Shown here: positions 36,952 through 45,210 of the stretch, piece after piece
Layout: each line of letters begins with the position of its first letter
Numbering within the stretch: position 1 is the first letter of the stretch
Source of the DNA: WS-2 sp036507005
GTDB lineage: Bacteria > Eisenbacteria > RBG-16-71-46
DNA length: 64,000 nucleotides
Reading direction: 5' to 3'
Assembly (NCBI GenBank): GCA_036507005.1
Contig: DASXQT010000015.1
Coordinates: 61,266-125,265, forward strand
Made by a program: the position numbers and the translations under genes
Notes under the pieces: generated by a model
Told to the model about the DNA's origin: nothing
What the model saw: only the letters and a program-made list of their open reading frames with translations
The model's database searches: none

Positions 36952-38170
36952 CGCGCTGGCGCGCCCGGCGCGCCGCGGGCTGGTCGCAGCGCTCATCCTC
37001 CTCGGCGCGGCCGGCGTGGCCGGCGCGGCGGGTGCGGCCCCGAAGCCCTCCCGGGAGCCGCGCGCCGCGGCGGGCGACAGCGAGCGCGTGCACGATTCGT
37101 TCGAGATCGACCGCAACGGCGTGCGCATCCGCACCTCGGCCCGCGGGCGCTCGGAGCCCGCGGTGGACATCCGGATCGACCCGCGCCTCGCGCGGTCGAG
37201 CGTCACCATCGGGGGCGCGGCCGGGGACAGCGAGGGGAGGCGGCCCTCCGTGGAGGTGAACGGACCGGCGATCGTCGTGGACACGGACGGCGCCGGCCTG
37301 GTGCGGGTCTTCGCCGACGCAGAGGTGCCGGCCGGCGAGCGCGTCGAGGGCGACGTGGTCGCGGTGTTCGGATCGGTCTCGGTCGAGGGCTCGGTCACCG
37401 GGAACGTGGTCGCCGTGTTCGGCTCGGTCCGGCTCGCGCCCGGCGCCGCCGTGGAGGGCGACGTGGTCGCGATCGGCGGCGGGCTCGATCAGGCCCCGGG
37501 CGCCACGGTCGGCGGCGAGAGCGTCTCGCTCGGATTCCTCCCGGTCTCGGTCGGCCTGCCCACGCTCCCGGTGCTGCTGGTCGCGGTGTTCCTGGGCTGG
37601 CTGCTCTCGCTGTTCATGGGCTGGCTCATGACCATGCTATTCCCCGAGCGCATGCTGCGGGTGGCCGCCACGGCGTCGCGGCGCGGCATCGCCTCGTTCT
37701 TCCTCGGCCTGGTCTCGCCGCCGCTCGTGCTGCTCACCTGCCTGCTGCTCGTCATCACCGTGATCGGGCTCCCGATCGCGGCGCTCCTGCCGTTCCTCTA
37801 CGTGATCATGGTGTGGGCCGGGCAGATCGCGGCCACCTACGTGCTGGGGAGCCGCCTGCTGCGCCGCCGCCTGGGGCAGGGCGGGGCGATGATGCCGATC
37901 CTGACCGGTACCGTGTTCGTGGCCATGTTCTTCGTGGCCGGCGCGCTGCTCGCGGCGCCCCCCGGCTTCGCCCGCACCGCCGCGCTGTTCTTCTGCCTGC
38001 TCGGCGTGCTCCTGATCTTCTGCCTCACCGCGATCGGCACCGGCGCGTTCCTGCTCTCGCGCATGGGGACCCGGCCGCGCGAGGTGACCTTCGAGCGCGC
38101 GCCGGGATCGGCCGCGCTGCCGGAAGTCCCGGCCGGCGCCTCCGCGCCACCCACGCCCTCCGGGGCCTGA
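36929..38170 (+). CDS. Bactofilin-like repeat protein with four membrane helices
   Basis: 413 residues. A signal-like N-terminus is followed by a soluble part (about 40-130) and then short beta-helix repeats of polymer-forming (bactofilin) type: VEGDVVAVFGSVSVEGS, TGNVVAVFGSVRLAPGA, VEGDVVAIGGGL. Four long hydrophobic segments follow (from LPVLLVAVFLGWLLSLFMG to TAIGTGAFLLSRMG). The start overlaps the anti-sigma gene by 23 bases, so it belongs to the ECF unit. Function unknown; an envelope-stress sensor or effector is a reasonable guess. Confidence 0.72.
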   Translation: MSASSVSNALARPARRGLVAALILLGAAGVAGAAGAAPKPSREPRAAAGDSERVHDSFEIDRNGVRIRTSARGRSEPAVDIRIDPRLARSSVTIGGAAGDSEGRRPSVEVNGPAIVVDTDGAGLVRVFADAEVPAGERVEGDVVAVFGSVSVEGSVTGNVVAVFGSVRLAPGAAVEGDVVAIGGGLDQAPGATVGGESVSLGFLPVSVGLPTLPVLLVAVFLGWLLSLFMGWLMTMLFPERMLRVAATASRRGIASFFLGLVSPPLVLLTCLLLVITVIGLPIAALLPFLYVIMVWAGQIAATYVLGSRLLRRRLGQGGAMMPILTGTVFVAMFFVAGALLAAPPGFARTAALFFCLLGVLLIFCLTAIGTGAFLLSRMGTRPREVTFERAPGSAALPEVPAGASAPPTPSGA

Positions 38171-38212
38171 GCCGGCGGGGAGCGGGCGCGAAAACCCGTT
38201 CTCGGGCGCGGC

Positions 38213-38932
38213 CTAGGGCCGGGGGTCCCTCTCGGGGCCCTCGGGGAAGAGCGTGCGCAGCTCGAAATCCGGCGAGATCGCCCGCGCCCTCTCGTCGCCG
38301 AACCCCACGAAGTTGCGCACCGCGTCGAACACCGAGCGCGGAACGCCGGTGATGATCCCGAAGCCCGTGCCGCGCTTCTCCTCGACCTCCCCGGAGAGCC
38401 AGCCCTCGACCTCCTTCACGTCCTCGATGCTGAGCGGCTTGAGCGTGGCGGCCACGACCACGTAGTAGCGCGCGCCGGGGTCGAGGTCCCCGACCCGGCC
38501 CACGCGCAGCGCCAGCGGCCGCGAGAGCACCGTGACCACCGAGTCGAGCGACGACACCGAGAGCGGCGGGGAGCCGTGGCGCTCGAGCTGGTACGAGCGG
38601 CTCCACACGTCGTAGCGGATGCGCAGCTCGGCGTCGAAGCTGTTCACGAGGCGGTCGAACCACGCGCTGCGGCGCCGCCACAGGTCGGCGTGGAGCCGCA
38701 GCGTGGCGGGCATGCCGCGCGAGAGGCTCTCGGCCACGCGCGGGGCGAACAGGTCGTGCAGCGCCACGTCGGCCCACAGGTAGCCCGCGTTCTCGCGGGT
38801 CGCGAGCGTCTCGATCTCGAGCGCCGCCGCAGCGCCCGCGGCGAGCAGGCCGAGGGCTACGGGCAGCAGGGCGCGGCGCCAGGGACGAGCCGGCCTCGCG
38901 GGCTGCGGGGGTTCGGCGGGGAGGGGGAGCAC
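38213..38932 (-). CDS. DUF4390-type exported protein
   Basis: 239 residues with an N-terminal membrane helix (ALLPVALGLLAAGAAAALEI). The rest resembles DUF4390: YLWADVALHDLFAPRVAESLSRG, then RLHADLWRRRSAWFDRLV, RIRYDVWSRSYQLE and a C-terminal ERDPRP end after PDFELRTLFP. Family members are often beside NtrY/NtrX-type two-component genes, which is also true here, with one OMP gene between. No activity is known. Confidence 0.7.
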   Translation of the reverse strand: MLPLPAEPPQPARPARPWRRALLPVALGLLAAGAAAALEIETLATRENAGYLWADVALHDLFAPRVAESLSRGMPATLRLHADLWRRRSAWFDRLVNSFDAELRIRYDVWSRSYQLERHGSPPLSVSSLDSVVTVLSRPLALRVGRVGDLDPGARYYVVVAATLKPLSIEDVKEVEGWLSGEVEEKRGTGFGIITGVPRSVFDAVRNFVGFGDERARAISPDFELRTLFPEGPERDPRP

Positions 38933-38944
38933 GCGGGAAGACGG

Positions 38945-40288
38945 TCAGAACGGACGCTGGAGTCGCAGGCTGATCACGAAGTCCGATCCCGGGTCCTGGA
39001 GGTCGCGCGCGAAGTAGACGCGCACCTCGTCCTCGGAGGTCGCGAGCCCGAAACCCCCGTCGGCCTGGATGTGCTGCCGGCCCACGTCCCACGCGTGGTC
39101 CGGGTTCGACCAGGCGCTCCCGCAGTCCACGAAGGCGATGGCGTGCAGCCCGCCCTCGGTCGCCGGAGTGCGGATGCGCCACAGCCCGAGCGTGTACTCG
39201 GCCTGCGCCAGCGCCAGCTCGTCGCCCCGGTACTTGGCGAACGGGTGCGCCCGGAGCCCGTCCACGCCGCCGCAGGTGAACTGCTTCTGGGCCGGCAGCC
39301 GGCCCTGGAATGCGTGCCCGCCCACCAGCCGGAGCGCGAGGCTGGAGGCCGGCGTGAGCACCATCACGCTGCGCACGTCGCCCAGCAGGCGGGTGTAGTC
39401 GAAGTCGCCCTCGAGCCGGCCGCCCGCGCGCTCGAGCTCGATCCAGTGGTAGAGGCCCGCGCGCGTCCGGCCGGTGCGGTGGGCGAGCCGTTCGAGCCTG
39501 AGGATCGCGGCGTGCGCCTCGCCCTCCTCCACGCTCGGGTTGGCGCGCAGCGTGCGGTCGCGCTGGAACCACGAGCGCGTGCCCCAGACGACGGGCAGGG
39601 AGCGGAACTGGTCGTTCCGGAGGTGCACGCTCACGGTCGAGAAGTCCGGCACGCGCCACGACAGGTAGCCGCCGAATCCCTCGCGCTCGAAGTAGTCGCG
39701 GTAGTCCTGGCGCCCGAAGAGCAGCGCGAGGCTGTTCTCGACGTCGTCCACCTGCTGCAGCTCGCTGTGGTCGGTGCGGCGCACCATGGAGACGCCGAGC
39801 GCGAGCCGGCCCGGAGGGGCGATCGGCTGCTCGAGCTGCAGCCCGTAGAGCAGCCGCTCGCGGCCGAACGCGTACTCGATCCGCGTGGCCACCCGCGGCA
39901 TCATCGTCTCCGGGCGCTGGACCTGATGCGAGAACGAGAGCCGGATGCGGTCCACGCGGTTGTAGTCGGCGCCGAGCTGGCTGCGGAGCGCCTCGTCGTC
40001 GGCCGCGCGCCACTGGTCGGGATCGGTGAGCAGGTTGTCGCCGAACGGAGCCCTGAGCCATTCGTCGTGGGCGAAGCTGACCCCGGCGTTCCGCGAAGGC
40101 CCGGACTCGAGCGAATCCTCGTCGAGCGGGTGGAACGGGAGCACCTCGAGGGTGCTGTCGTCCGCGGCCGCGGCGGCGGACGGGACCGTGATGCGGGCGG
40201 CGCGGCCCGGCGTCGCGGTTGCGGGGTGCGGGAAGACGAGCGCCGCCGTCAGGGCGAGCGCCGCGGGGCAAAAGGTCGGCGTGGTCAC
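38945..40288 (-). CDS. D15-like outer-membrane barrel protein
   Basis: About 447 residues with a signal peptide (AALALTAALVFPHPATA). The C-terminal two thirds alternate hydrophobic strands and turns, with the D15/Omp85-type elements GGVDGLRAHPFAKYRGD (VRGY-like loop), AFVDCGSAW and a terminal ISLRLQRPF ending in Phe. No POTRA domains are visible, so it is a stand-alone barrel such as a surface antigen or patatin-type translocator. GTG 40288 is preceded by GGAGG, which decides the start. 12 bases separate it from the DUF4390 gene. Confidence 0.7.
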   Translation of the reverse strand: MTTPTFCPAALALTAALVFPHPATATPGRAARITVPSAAAAADDSTLEVLPFHPLDEDSLESGPSRNAGVSFAHDEWLRAPFGDNLLTDPDQWRAADDEALRSQLGADYNRVDRIRLSFSHQVQRPETMMPRVATRIEYAFGRERLLYGLQLEQPIAPPGRLALGVSMVRRTDHSELQQVDDVENSLALLFGRQDYRDYFEREGFGGYLSWRVPDFSTVSVHLRNDQFRSLPVVWGTRSWFQRDRTLRANPSVEEGEAHAAILRLERLAHRTGRTRAGLYHWIELERAGGRLEGDFDYTRLLGDVRSVMVLTPASSLALRLVGGHAFQGRLPAQKQFTCGGVDGLRAHPFAKYRGDELALAQAEYTLGLWRIRTPATEGGLHAIAFVDCGSAWSNPDHAWDVGRQHIQADGGFGLATSEDEVRVYFARDLQDPGSDFVISLRLQRPF

Positions 40289-40569
40289 GGAGCCTCCGGG
40301 TCGACGAACGGGGGAGAGCCTCTCAGATTCCACGGTATTGCAAAGTCCATGCTCGCCGGCCCACGCCCGCGCCGCCCGGGCGGGGGACCGGGCCCGGGGG
40401 CCCGGACGACGCGGCGCCCGGCCGCGACGCGATCCCGGAGGCTGCTGCGTGCGCGCCGCGCCAGCCGCGCACGGCCGCTCCGCCCGGCCCGGGCTGCGGC
40501 GCATCCGCCACACACCGTTGCGCCCCGCGCCGCGCGGCGATCCGCCGAGCGGCGCGCCGGCCCCGCCTT

Positions 40570-41916
40570 TCAGCGCCGCGCGATCCCGTACTTGCGCATC
40601 TTGCGGTGCAGGTTCGTGCGGTCGATCCCGAGCCCCGAGGCCGCCTGCGTGACGTTCCAGCCCGCGCCGTCGAGCGCGCGGCGGATGGCGTCGGCCTCGC
40701 GCCGCTCGATCTCGCCGCGCAGCCCCACCGCCTCCTCGCGGCCCGGCGCCGCCTCGAGCCACACCGCCACGTCCTCGGCCCCCACCGAGGTGCCGTCCAC
40801 CAGGATGGCCGCCCGCTCCATGAGATTGCGGAGCTCGCGCACGTTGCCCGGCCAGGCGTAGTCCTCGAGCAGGCTCTTGGCCTCGGCCGCGAGCTGCTTC
40901 GGGGGCTTGCCCTCGGCGCCGCAGGCGTCGGAGAGGAAGCGCTCCGCCAGCGGCACGATGTCCGGCCGCCGCTCGCGCAGCGGCGGCACGTGGATGGGCA
41001 GCACGTTGAGGCGGTAGAAGAGGTCCTGGCGGAAGTCGCCCGCCTCCATGGCGGCGGCCAGGTCCTTGTTGGTGGCGGCGGCGACGCGCACGTCGCAGCG
41101 CAGGGTGCGCGTGCCGCCCACCCGCTCGAACTCGCCGCTCTCGATCACGCGCAAAAGCTTGGCCTGGGCCTCGAGCGAGAGGTCGCCGATCTCGTCCAGG
41201 AACAGCGTGCCCTGGTCGGCGAGCTCGAGCCGGCCCTTCTTGGCCTGGAGGGCGCCGGTGAAGGCCCCGCGCTCGTAGCCGAACAGCTCGCTTTCGACCA
41301 GGTCCTTGGGAATGGCGGCGCAGTTGAGCTTGATGAACGGGCCCTCGGCGCGCCGCGAGAGCGCGTGGATCGCGTGCGCGACCAGCTCCTTGCCCGATCC
41401 GTTCTCGCCCGTGATCAGAACCCGGCCCTGGGACGGGGCGATCCGGCGCACGTTCTCCATCAGGGCGAGGAGCGGCGGGCTCTCGCCCACGATCCCCAGG
41501 TCCTCGCCCGCGTGCGACGCCGTGCTACGCCGCATGCGGGTCACGCGCGCCGCCTCCGCCAGCACCTCGAGCAGGTGCTGGCTGTCCCGCACCGGCTTCT
41601 CGATGAAATCGTACGCGCCGCGCTGCGCCGCCTTGAACGCGTTCTCGGTGGTCTTCTCGGCGGTGACCACGATCACGCCGGTGTCGGGGGCGAGCTCGCG
41701 GATCTTGAGCAGGGCGTCGAGGCCGTGCAGACCCGGCAGGTTGAGGTCGAGCAGCACGGCGTCCACTCGCCGCTCCTCGAGCCGCTGGAGCGCCTCCTCG
41801 CCGGTCGCCGCCTCCTCGACCGAGTGTCCGCGGTCCTCGAGCATGCCGCGCAGCGCGCGGCGGATGTCCTCCTCGTCGTCCACCACGAGGATCTGCAGCC
41901 GACCGGTCGCGCTCAT
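40570..41916 (-). CDS. Sigma54-dependent response regulator (NtrX/NtrC type)
   Basis: 448 residues in the order receiver (about 8-125, VVDDEED, phospho-Asp in VLLDLNLPG), AAA+ sigma54-activation domain with Walker A GENGSGKE, GAFTGA loop and Walker B TLFLDEIGD, and a Fis-type helix-turn-helix (GWNVTQAASGLGIDRTNLHRKM). It activates sigma54 polymerase when phosphorylated. The kinase gene ends 4 bases before its start. No sigma54 promoter was seen next to this operon, so the targets are elsewhere. Confidence 0.94.
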   Translation of the reverse strand: MSATGRLQILVVDDEEDIRRALRGMLEDRGHSVEEAATGEEALQRLEERRVDAVLLDLNLPGLHGLDALLKIRELAPDTGVIVVTAEKTTENAFKAAQRGAYDFIEKPVRDSQHLLEVLAEAARVTRMRRSTASHAGEDLGIVGESPPLLALMENVRRIAPSQGRVLITGENGSGKELVAHAIHALSRRAEGPFIKLNCAAIPKDLVESELFGYERGAFTGALQAKKGRLELADQGTLFLDEIGDLSLEAQAKLLRVIESGEFERVGGTRTLRCDVRVAAATNKDLAAAMEAGDFRQDLFYRLNVLPIHVPPLRERRPDIVPLAERFLSDACGAEGKPPKQLAAEAKSLLEDYAWPGNVRELRNLMERAAILVDGTSVGAEDVAVWLEAAPGREEAVGLRGEIERREADAIRRALDGAGWNVTQAASGLGIDRTNLHRKMRKYGIARR

Positions 41917-41920
41917 GCGT

Positions 41921-43441
41921 TCACGTCCCCGAGGCCGTTCCCGAAAGCAGGGGGAGCGAGAGGCGCGCGCACGCGCCGCCTCCCTCCCGGTTCTCCAGCG
42001 TCGCCGTCCCGTGGTGCTGGGTCGCGATGTCGCGCACCAGTGACAGGCCCAGGCCGCTGCTGCGCCGCTTCGTGCTGACGTAGGGCTCGAACACCCGGTC
42101 GCGGATCGCCTCGGGCACGCCGGGGCCGCGATCCGCGACCTCGATCACCGCCTGCTCCCCGGCCGCGAAGGCGCGCACCTCCACCCGGCCGCCGTCCGGG
42201 CTCGCCTCGCAGGCGTTGAGCAGCAGGTTGTGGACCGCGCGGGAAAGTAGCAGAGAATCCCCCCGCACCAGGAGCGCGGGCCCGGGCGCCACCTCCACCA
42301 CCACGCCCGCCTCGGCCTGCATGGCGGCCGCGGCGCGCGCCACCTCGGCCAGGTCGAGGGACTCGAAGCGCGGATCCGGGAGCCGGGCGTACTGCGAGAA
42401 CTGCTCGGCCAGGCGCGCGACCTGGTCCACGCCGCGATGGAGCAGCTCGAGGCTCTCGTCGACCGCCGCGCGCTGCTCGGCGGCGAATGCGCCGGCGCGC
42501 GACCCCAGGCGGTCGAGGGCCAGCGACATGGGGGTCAGGATGTTCTTGAACTCGTGGGCCAGCCGGCGCGCCACCTCGCGCCATGCCGCCTCGCGCTCGG
42601 CCTGCTTGAGCGAGTCGCGCGCGGACTCGAGGCGCGCCGTCATCAGGTTGAAGGACTCGCCCAGGGTGTGCAGCTCGCGCGCCCCCGAGGGCGTGATCCG
42701 CGCCGCCAGGTCGCCGCGCGCGACCCGCTCGAAGCCGGCGGCCAGCGCGCCCAGCGGGCGCGCCATGCTGCGCGCCAGCGCGGCGGCCACGATCAGCGCG
42801 AGCGCGGTGAGGATCGCGACCAGGAGCGACACCAGGAGCCAGACGTACCGGCGCTGCAGCTTGACCAGCACGCCGAGCTGGTGGTAGCGGCCGACGCCGA
42901 GCCCCACGTCGTCCACGCGCGTGAAGAAGTCGGTCGGGACCCAGATGCCGGTCACGAGCGCGCGCTCCCCGTCGATCGGGGCCACGGCGGCGAGCGCGCC
43001 GAGTGCCGAGTGGATCACCCGGCTCGCGCCGATCGAGCCCTCGATCTCGTCCCCGAGGTCGGGCTGGTCGAGGGCGATCACCCCGGGCGGGGCGAGCTGC
43101 TCGGCGAGCCGCCAGCGCCCGCCGTCGCGGCGGTAGATCTGGACGAAATCGAGGCCGGAGGCGCGCAGCGAGCCGCGCAGGGCTTCGCGGTCCCGGTCCG
43201 CAAGCGGCCGCGCGGCGGCGAGCGGCGCCAGCGCGTCGGCCTGGGCGAGGGAGACCGCCTCGATGCGCGCCAGCGTGGTGCGCGTGGTCTCGAGCGCGGA
43301 CTCGAGCGCCCGGCTGACCCCGGGGCGGAACCACCGCTCCGCCGACCGCCCGAGCTGATCGAGCGTGAAGGCGGTGAAGACCGCGGTCGGCACCAGCGCG
43401 AGCGCGAGCAGCGCGAGGGTGAGCCGGGCCCGCAGGGTCAT
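41921..43441 (-). CDS. Sensor histidine kinase (NtrY-like)
   Basis: 506 residues: N-terminal membrane helix (LTLALLALALVPTAVFTAF), a periplasmic sensing region of about 190 residues, a second helix (LLVSLLVAILTALALIVAAAL), a HAMP domain (SMARPLGALAAGFERVARGDL), the His-kinase dimerisation segment with phospho-His in RRLAHEFKNILTPM, and the ATPase with DRGPGVPE and SSGLGLSLV. The HEFKN variant of the H-box and domain order match NtrY. It pairs with the downstream regulator. Confidence 0.92.
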   Translation of the reverse strand: MTLRARLTLALLALALVPTAVFTAFTLDQLGRSAERWFRPGVSRALESALETTRTTLARIEAVSLAQADALAPLAAARPLADRDREALRGSLRASGLDFVQIYRRDGGRWRLAEQLAPPGVIALDQPDLGDEIEGSIGASRVIHSALGALAAVAPIDGERALVTGIWVPTDFFTRVDDVGLGVGRYHQLGVLVKLQRRYVWLLVSLLVAILTALALIVAAALARSMARPLGALAAGFERVARGDLAARITPSGARELHTLGESFNLMTARLESARDSLKQAEREAAWREVARRLAHEFKNILTPMSLALDRLGSRAGAFAAEQRAAVDESLELLHRGVDQVARLAEQFSQYARLPDPRFESLDLAEVARAAAAMQAEAGVVVEVAPGPALLVRGDSLLLSRAVHNLLLNACEASPDGGRVEVRAFAAGEQAVIEVADRGPGVPEAIRDRVFEPYVSTKRRSSGLGLSLVRDIATQHHGTATLENREGGGACARLSLPLLSGTASGT

Positions 43442-43477
43442 GGGAGCGGGGACCGATCGCGGGGCGTCCGGCGCGGC

Positions 43478-44539
43478 TCAGGCGCCGAGACCGCCGAGCT
43501 GGCCACAGGCGGCCCAGATCTCCCCGCCCAGCGTGTGGCGCACCATGACCGCGGGCGCGCGCGGCATGAGCCGGGCCGCGAACGCTTCGACCGCCGCGGG
43601 ATCGGGTCGCTTCCACTCCAGGCCGGGAACCGGATTGTAGGGAATCAGGTTGATCTTGCTGGGCAGGGCGCGCGCCATCGCGGCCAGGCGGTCGGCGTCC
43701 TCGGGCCGGTCGTTGATGCCGGCGAGCAGCGTGTACTCGAGCGTGACTCTTCGCCCCACGCGCTCGCCGTACTCGCGCGCCGCCGCCAGCAGCTCCTCGA
43801 GCGGCCAGCGCCGGTTCACCGGAACCAGGCGGTCGCGCAGCTCGTCGGTCGTGGCGTGCAGGGAAACCGCGAGACCGAGCTGAAGTCCCTCGCCCGCCAG
43901 CGCGCGGATCTGCGGGACCAGCCCGCTGGTCGAGACCGTGATGCGCCGCGCCCCGATGTTGAGCCCGCGCGCGTCGTGCAGGATCCGGATCGCCTCCATC
44001 AGCGCACCGTAGTTGGCGAGCGGCTCCCCCATCCCCATGAACACGAGGTTGAAGCGCTCGTCCTGCCAGCGATCGAAGTCGCCCATGGCCAGCACCTGGC
44101 CCACGATCTCTGCGGCGCTCAGGTTGCGCGTGAGCCCCATGAGCCCGGTGGCGCAGAACGCGCAGCCCAGGGCGCACCCGACCTGGCTCGAGAGACACAG
44201 GGTGAGGCGCCGCGCGGTCCGCATCGACACGCATTCCACTCGCGCCCCGCCCGCGAGCTCGAGCACGAACTTGCGCGTCGCGGCGTCGGGAGTGGCCAGC
44301 ACGGCGGCCGCGCGCGGCAGGGAGAGATCGCACAGCTCCAGCAGGGAGCTGCGGAGGCCGATCGGGAGATTGGACATCGCCTCGGGGTTTCGCAGCCGCT
44401 TCTGGTATACCCACGCGAACAGCTGCTGCGCCCGGTAGGTGGGAAGCCCGCGGGCAGCCAGCTCATCGGCCAGCCGGTCACGGCTCAGGCCGTAGAAGCT
44501 CGGGACCTGCGAGGACGGGGTGGACTGGACGGGGGTCAT
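43478..44539 (-). CDS. rlmN: Dual-specificity RNA methyltransferase RlmN
   Basis: 353 residues of the radical-SAM RlmN/Cfr family. The 4Fe-4S motif CALGCAFC (C122, C126, C129), the conserved C115 in LTLCLSSQVG and the C-terminal methyl-carrying Cys (AACGQLG) are present, with FMGMGEPL and SLHATTDELR motifs. It adds a methyl to C2 of A2503 in 23S rRNA and A37 of some tRNAs. TAGCTT about 45 bases before the ATG is a candidate -10. It is divergent from the ArsR-type gene. Confidence 0.95.
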   Translation of the reverse strand: MTPVQSTPSSQVPSFYGLSRDRLADELAARGLPTYRAQQLFAWVYQKRLRNPEAMSNLPIGLRSSLLELCDLSLPRAAAVLATPDAATRKFVLELAGGARVECVSMRTARRLTLCLSSQVGCALGCAFCATGLMGLTRNLSAAEIVGQVLAMGDFDRWQDERFNLVFMGMGEPLANYGALMEAIRILHDARGLNIGARRITVSTSGLVPQIRALAGEGLQLGLAVSLHATTDELRDRLVPVNRRWPLEELLAAAREYGERVGRRVTLEYTLLAGINDRPEDADRLAAMARALPSKINLIPYNPVPGLEWKRPDPAAVEAFAARLMPRAPAVMVRHTLGGEIWAACGQLGGLGA

Positions 44540-44591
44540 GGTGATGGTTTCCGGGAGGGTGGACGGGCCTCAAGCTAACAAACGCAAGCTG

Positions 44592-44632
44592 TTGCGGTCA
44601 ATTCCAATAGATGATATGCATCTCCATGCAAT
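44592..44632 (+). promoter_or_regulatory. Predicted promoter with operator for the ArsR-type gene
   Basis: TTGCGG (44592-44597), a 17-base spacer and TATGCA (44615-44620) form a promoter whose transcript would start at about 44627. An inverted repeat TGCAT-CTCC-ATGCA (44617-44630) overlaps the -10 box, and the wider pattern ATATGC-N7-TGCAAT (44614-44632) recurs at two sites in the downstream phosphatase gene. This is the AT-richest patch for kilobases. Confidence 0.5.
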
Positions 44633-45182
44633 GAAAGATGGAAACTCGCGGAGCCGGGAGATCCTGGCCTGCATCGCCGACGCATCGCGCTTCCGGATCG
44701 TGCACGCGCTGCTCGAGCGCGAGCAATGCGTCACCGAGCTGGCCGAGAGCGTCGGCCTTTCCCAGTCCTGCACCACGCGCCACCTCCAGTATCTGGGGCG
44801 CGAAGGTGTGGTCGCGAGGGTGCGCCAGGGCAAGAGGGTCATGTTCCGACTCCGGTCCGACCTCCCCAGGGTTCGGGAGCTGCTCGCCTGGGTGACCGCA
44901 TCCCCCGGCGAGGCGGGAAGGGGGCGAATCTCCGGGGCCAGCGTTCACGTCGAGAGTCCTGTCCCTGCGCCACAGGTCGCTCCGCAGGCCGATGGCGCGC
45001 CGGGCAGGGGACGCACGACGCCGAGGCCCGGGAGCGCGACGCGCTCGGTGGGTCGCGTCCCGCCCCCAGCGCCGGCGGCGGGCCGGAGCCGGGATCCCGT
45101 CGCGGAGCGGCCCGATCCGACCTCACAGGGCTCCGGCGCGCCGAACCCCGGCGTGCCGGAAATGGAGGACTGGCTGCTTTGA
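44631..45182 (+). CDS. ArsR-type winged-helix regulator with long disordered tail
   Basis: 183 residues from ATG 44631. Residues 1-90 are an ArsR-like winged helix: SREILACIADASRFRIVHALL, the recognition helix LAESVGLSQSCTTRHLQYL and the wing GVVARVRQGKRVMFRL. No metal-binding ELCVCDL motif is present. The last 90 residues are Pro/Ala/Gly/Arg-rich and look disordered, ending in MEDWLL. An ATG at 44616 is also in frame, but it lies inside the predicted -10 box and operator, so ATG 44631, close to the predicted transcription start, is preferred. The phosphatase gene starts 11 bases after its stop. Confidence 0.75.
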   Translation: MKDGNSRSREILACIADASRFRIVHALLEREQCVTELAESVGLSQSCTTRHLQYLGREGVVARVRQGKRVMFRLRSDLPRVRELLAWVTASPGEAGRGRISGASVHVESPVPAPQVAPQADGAPGRGRTTPRPGSATRSVGRVPPPAPAAGRSRDPVAERPDPTSQGSGAPNPGVPEMEDWLL

Positions 45183-45191
45183 ACCCAGATC

Positions 45192-45210
45192 ATATGCGCG
45201 TAGGTGCAAT
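45192..45210 (+). promoter_or_regulatory. Second ATATGC-N7-TGCAAT site, at the phosphatase start
   Basis: The half-sites ATATGC (45192-45197) and TGCAAT (45205-45210) have the same spacing as in the regulator's promoter. Codons GCA and ATT here are rare choices in this GC-rich gene set. Part of the match could come from the conserved protein start. Confidence 0.35.
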
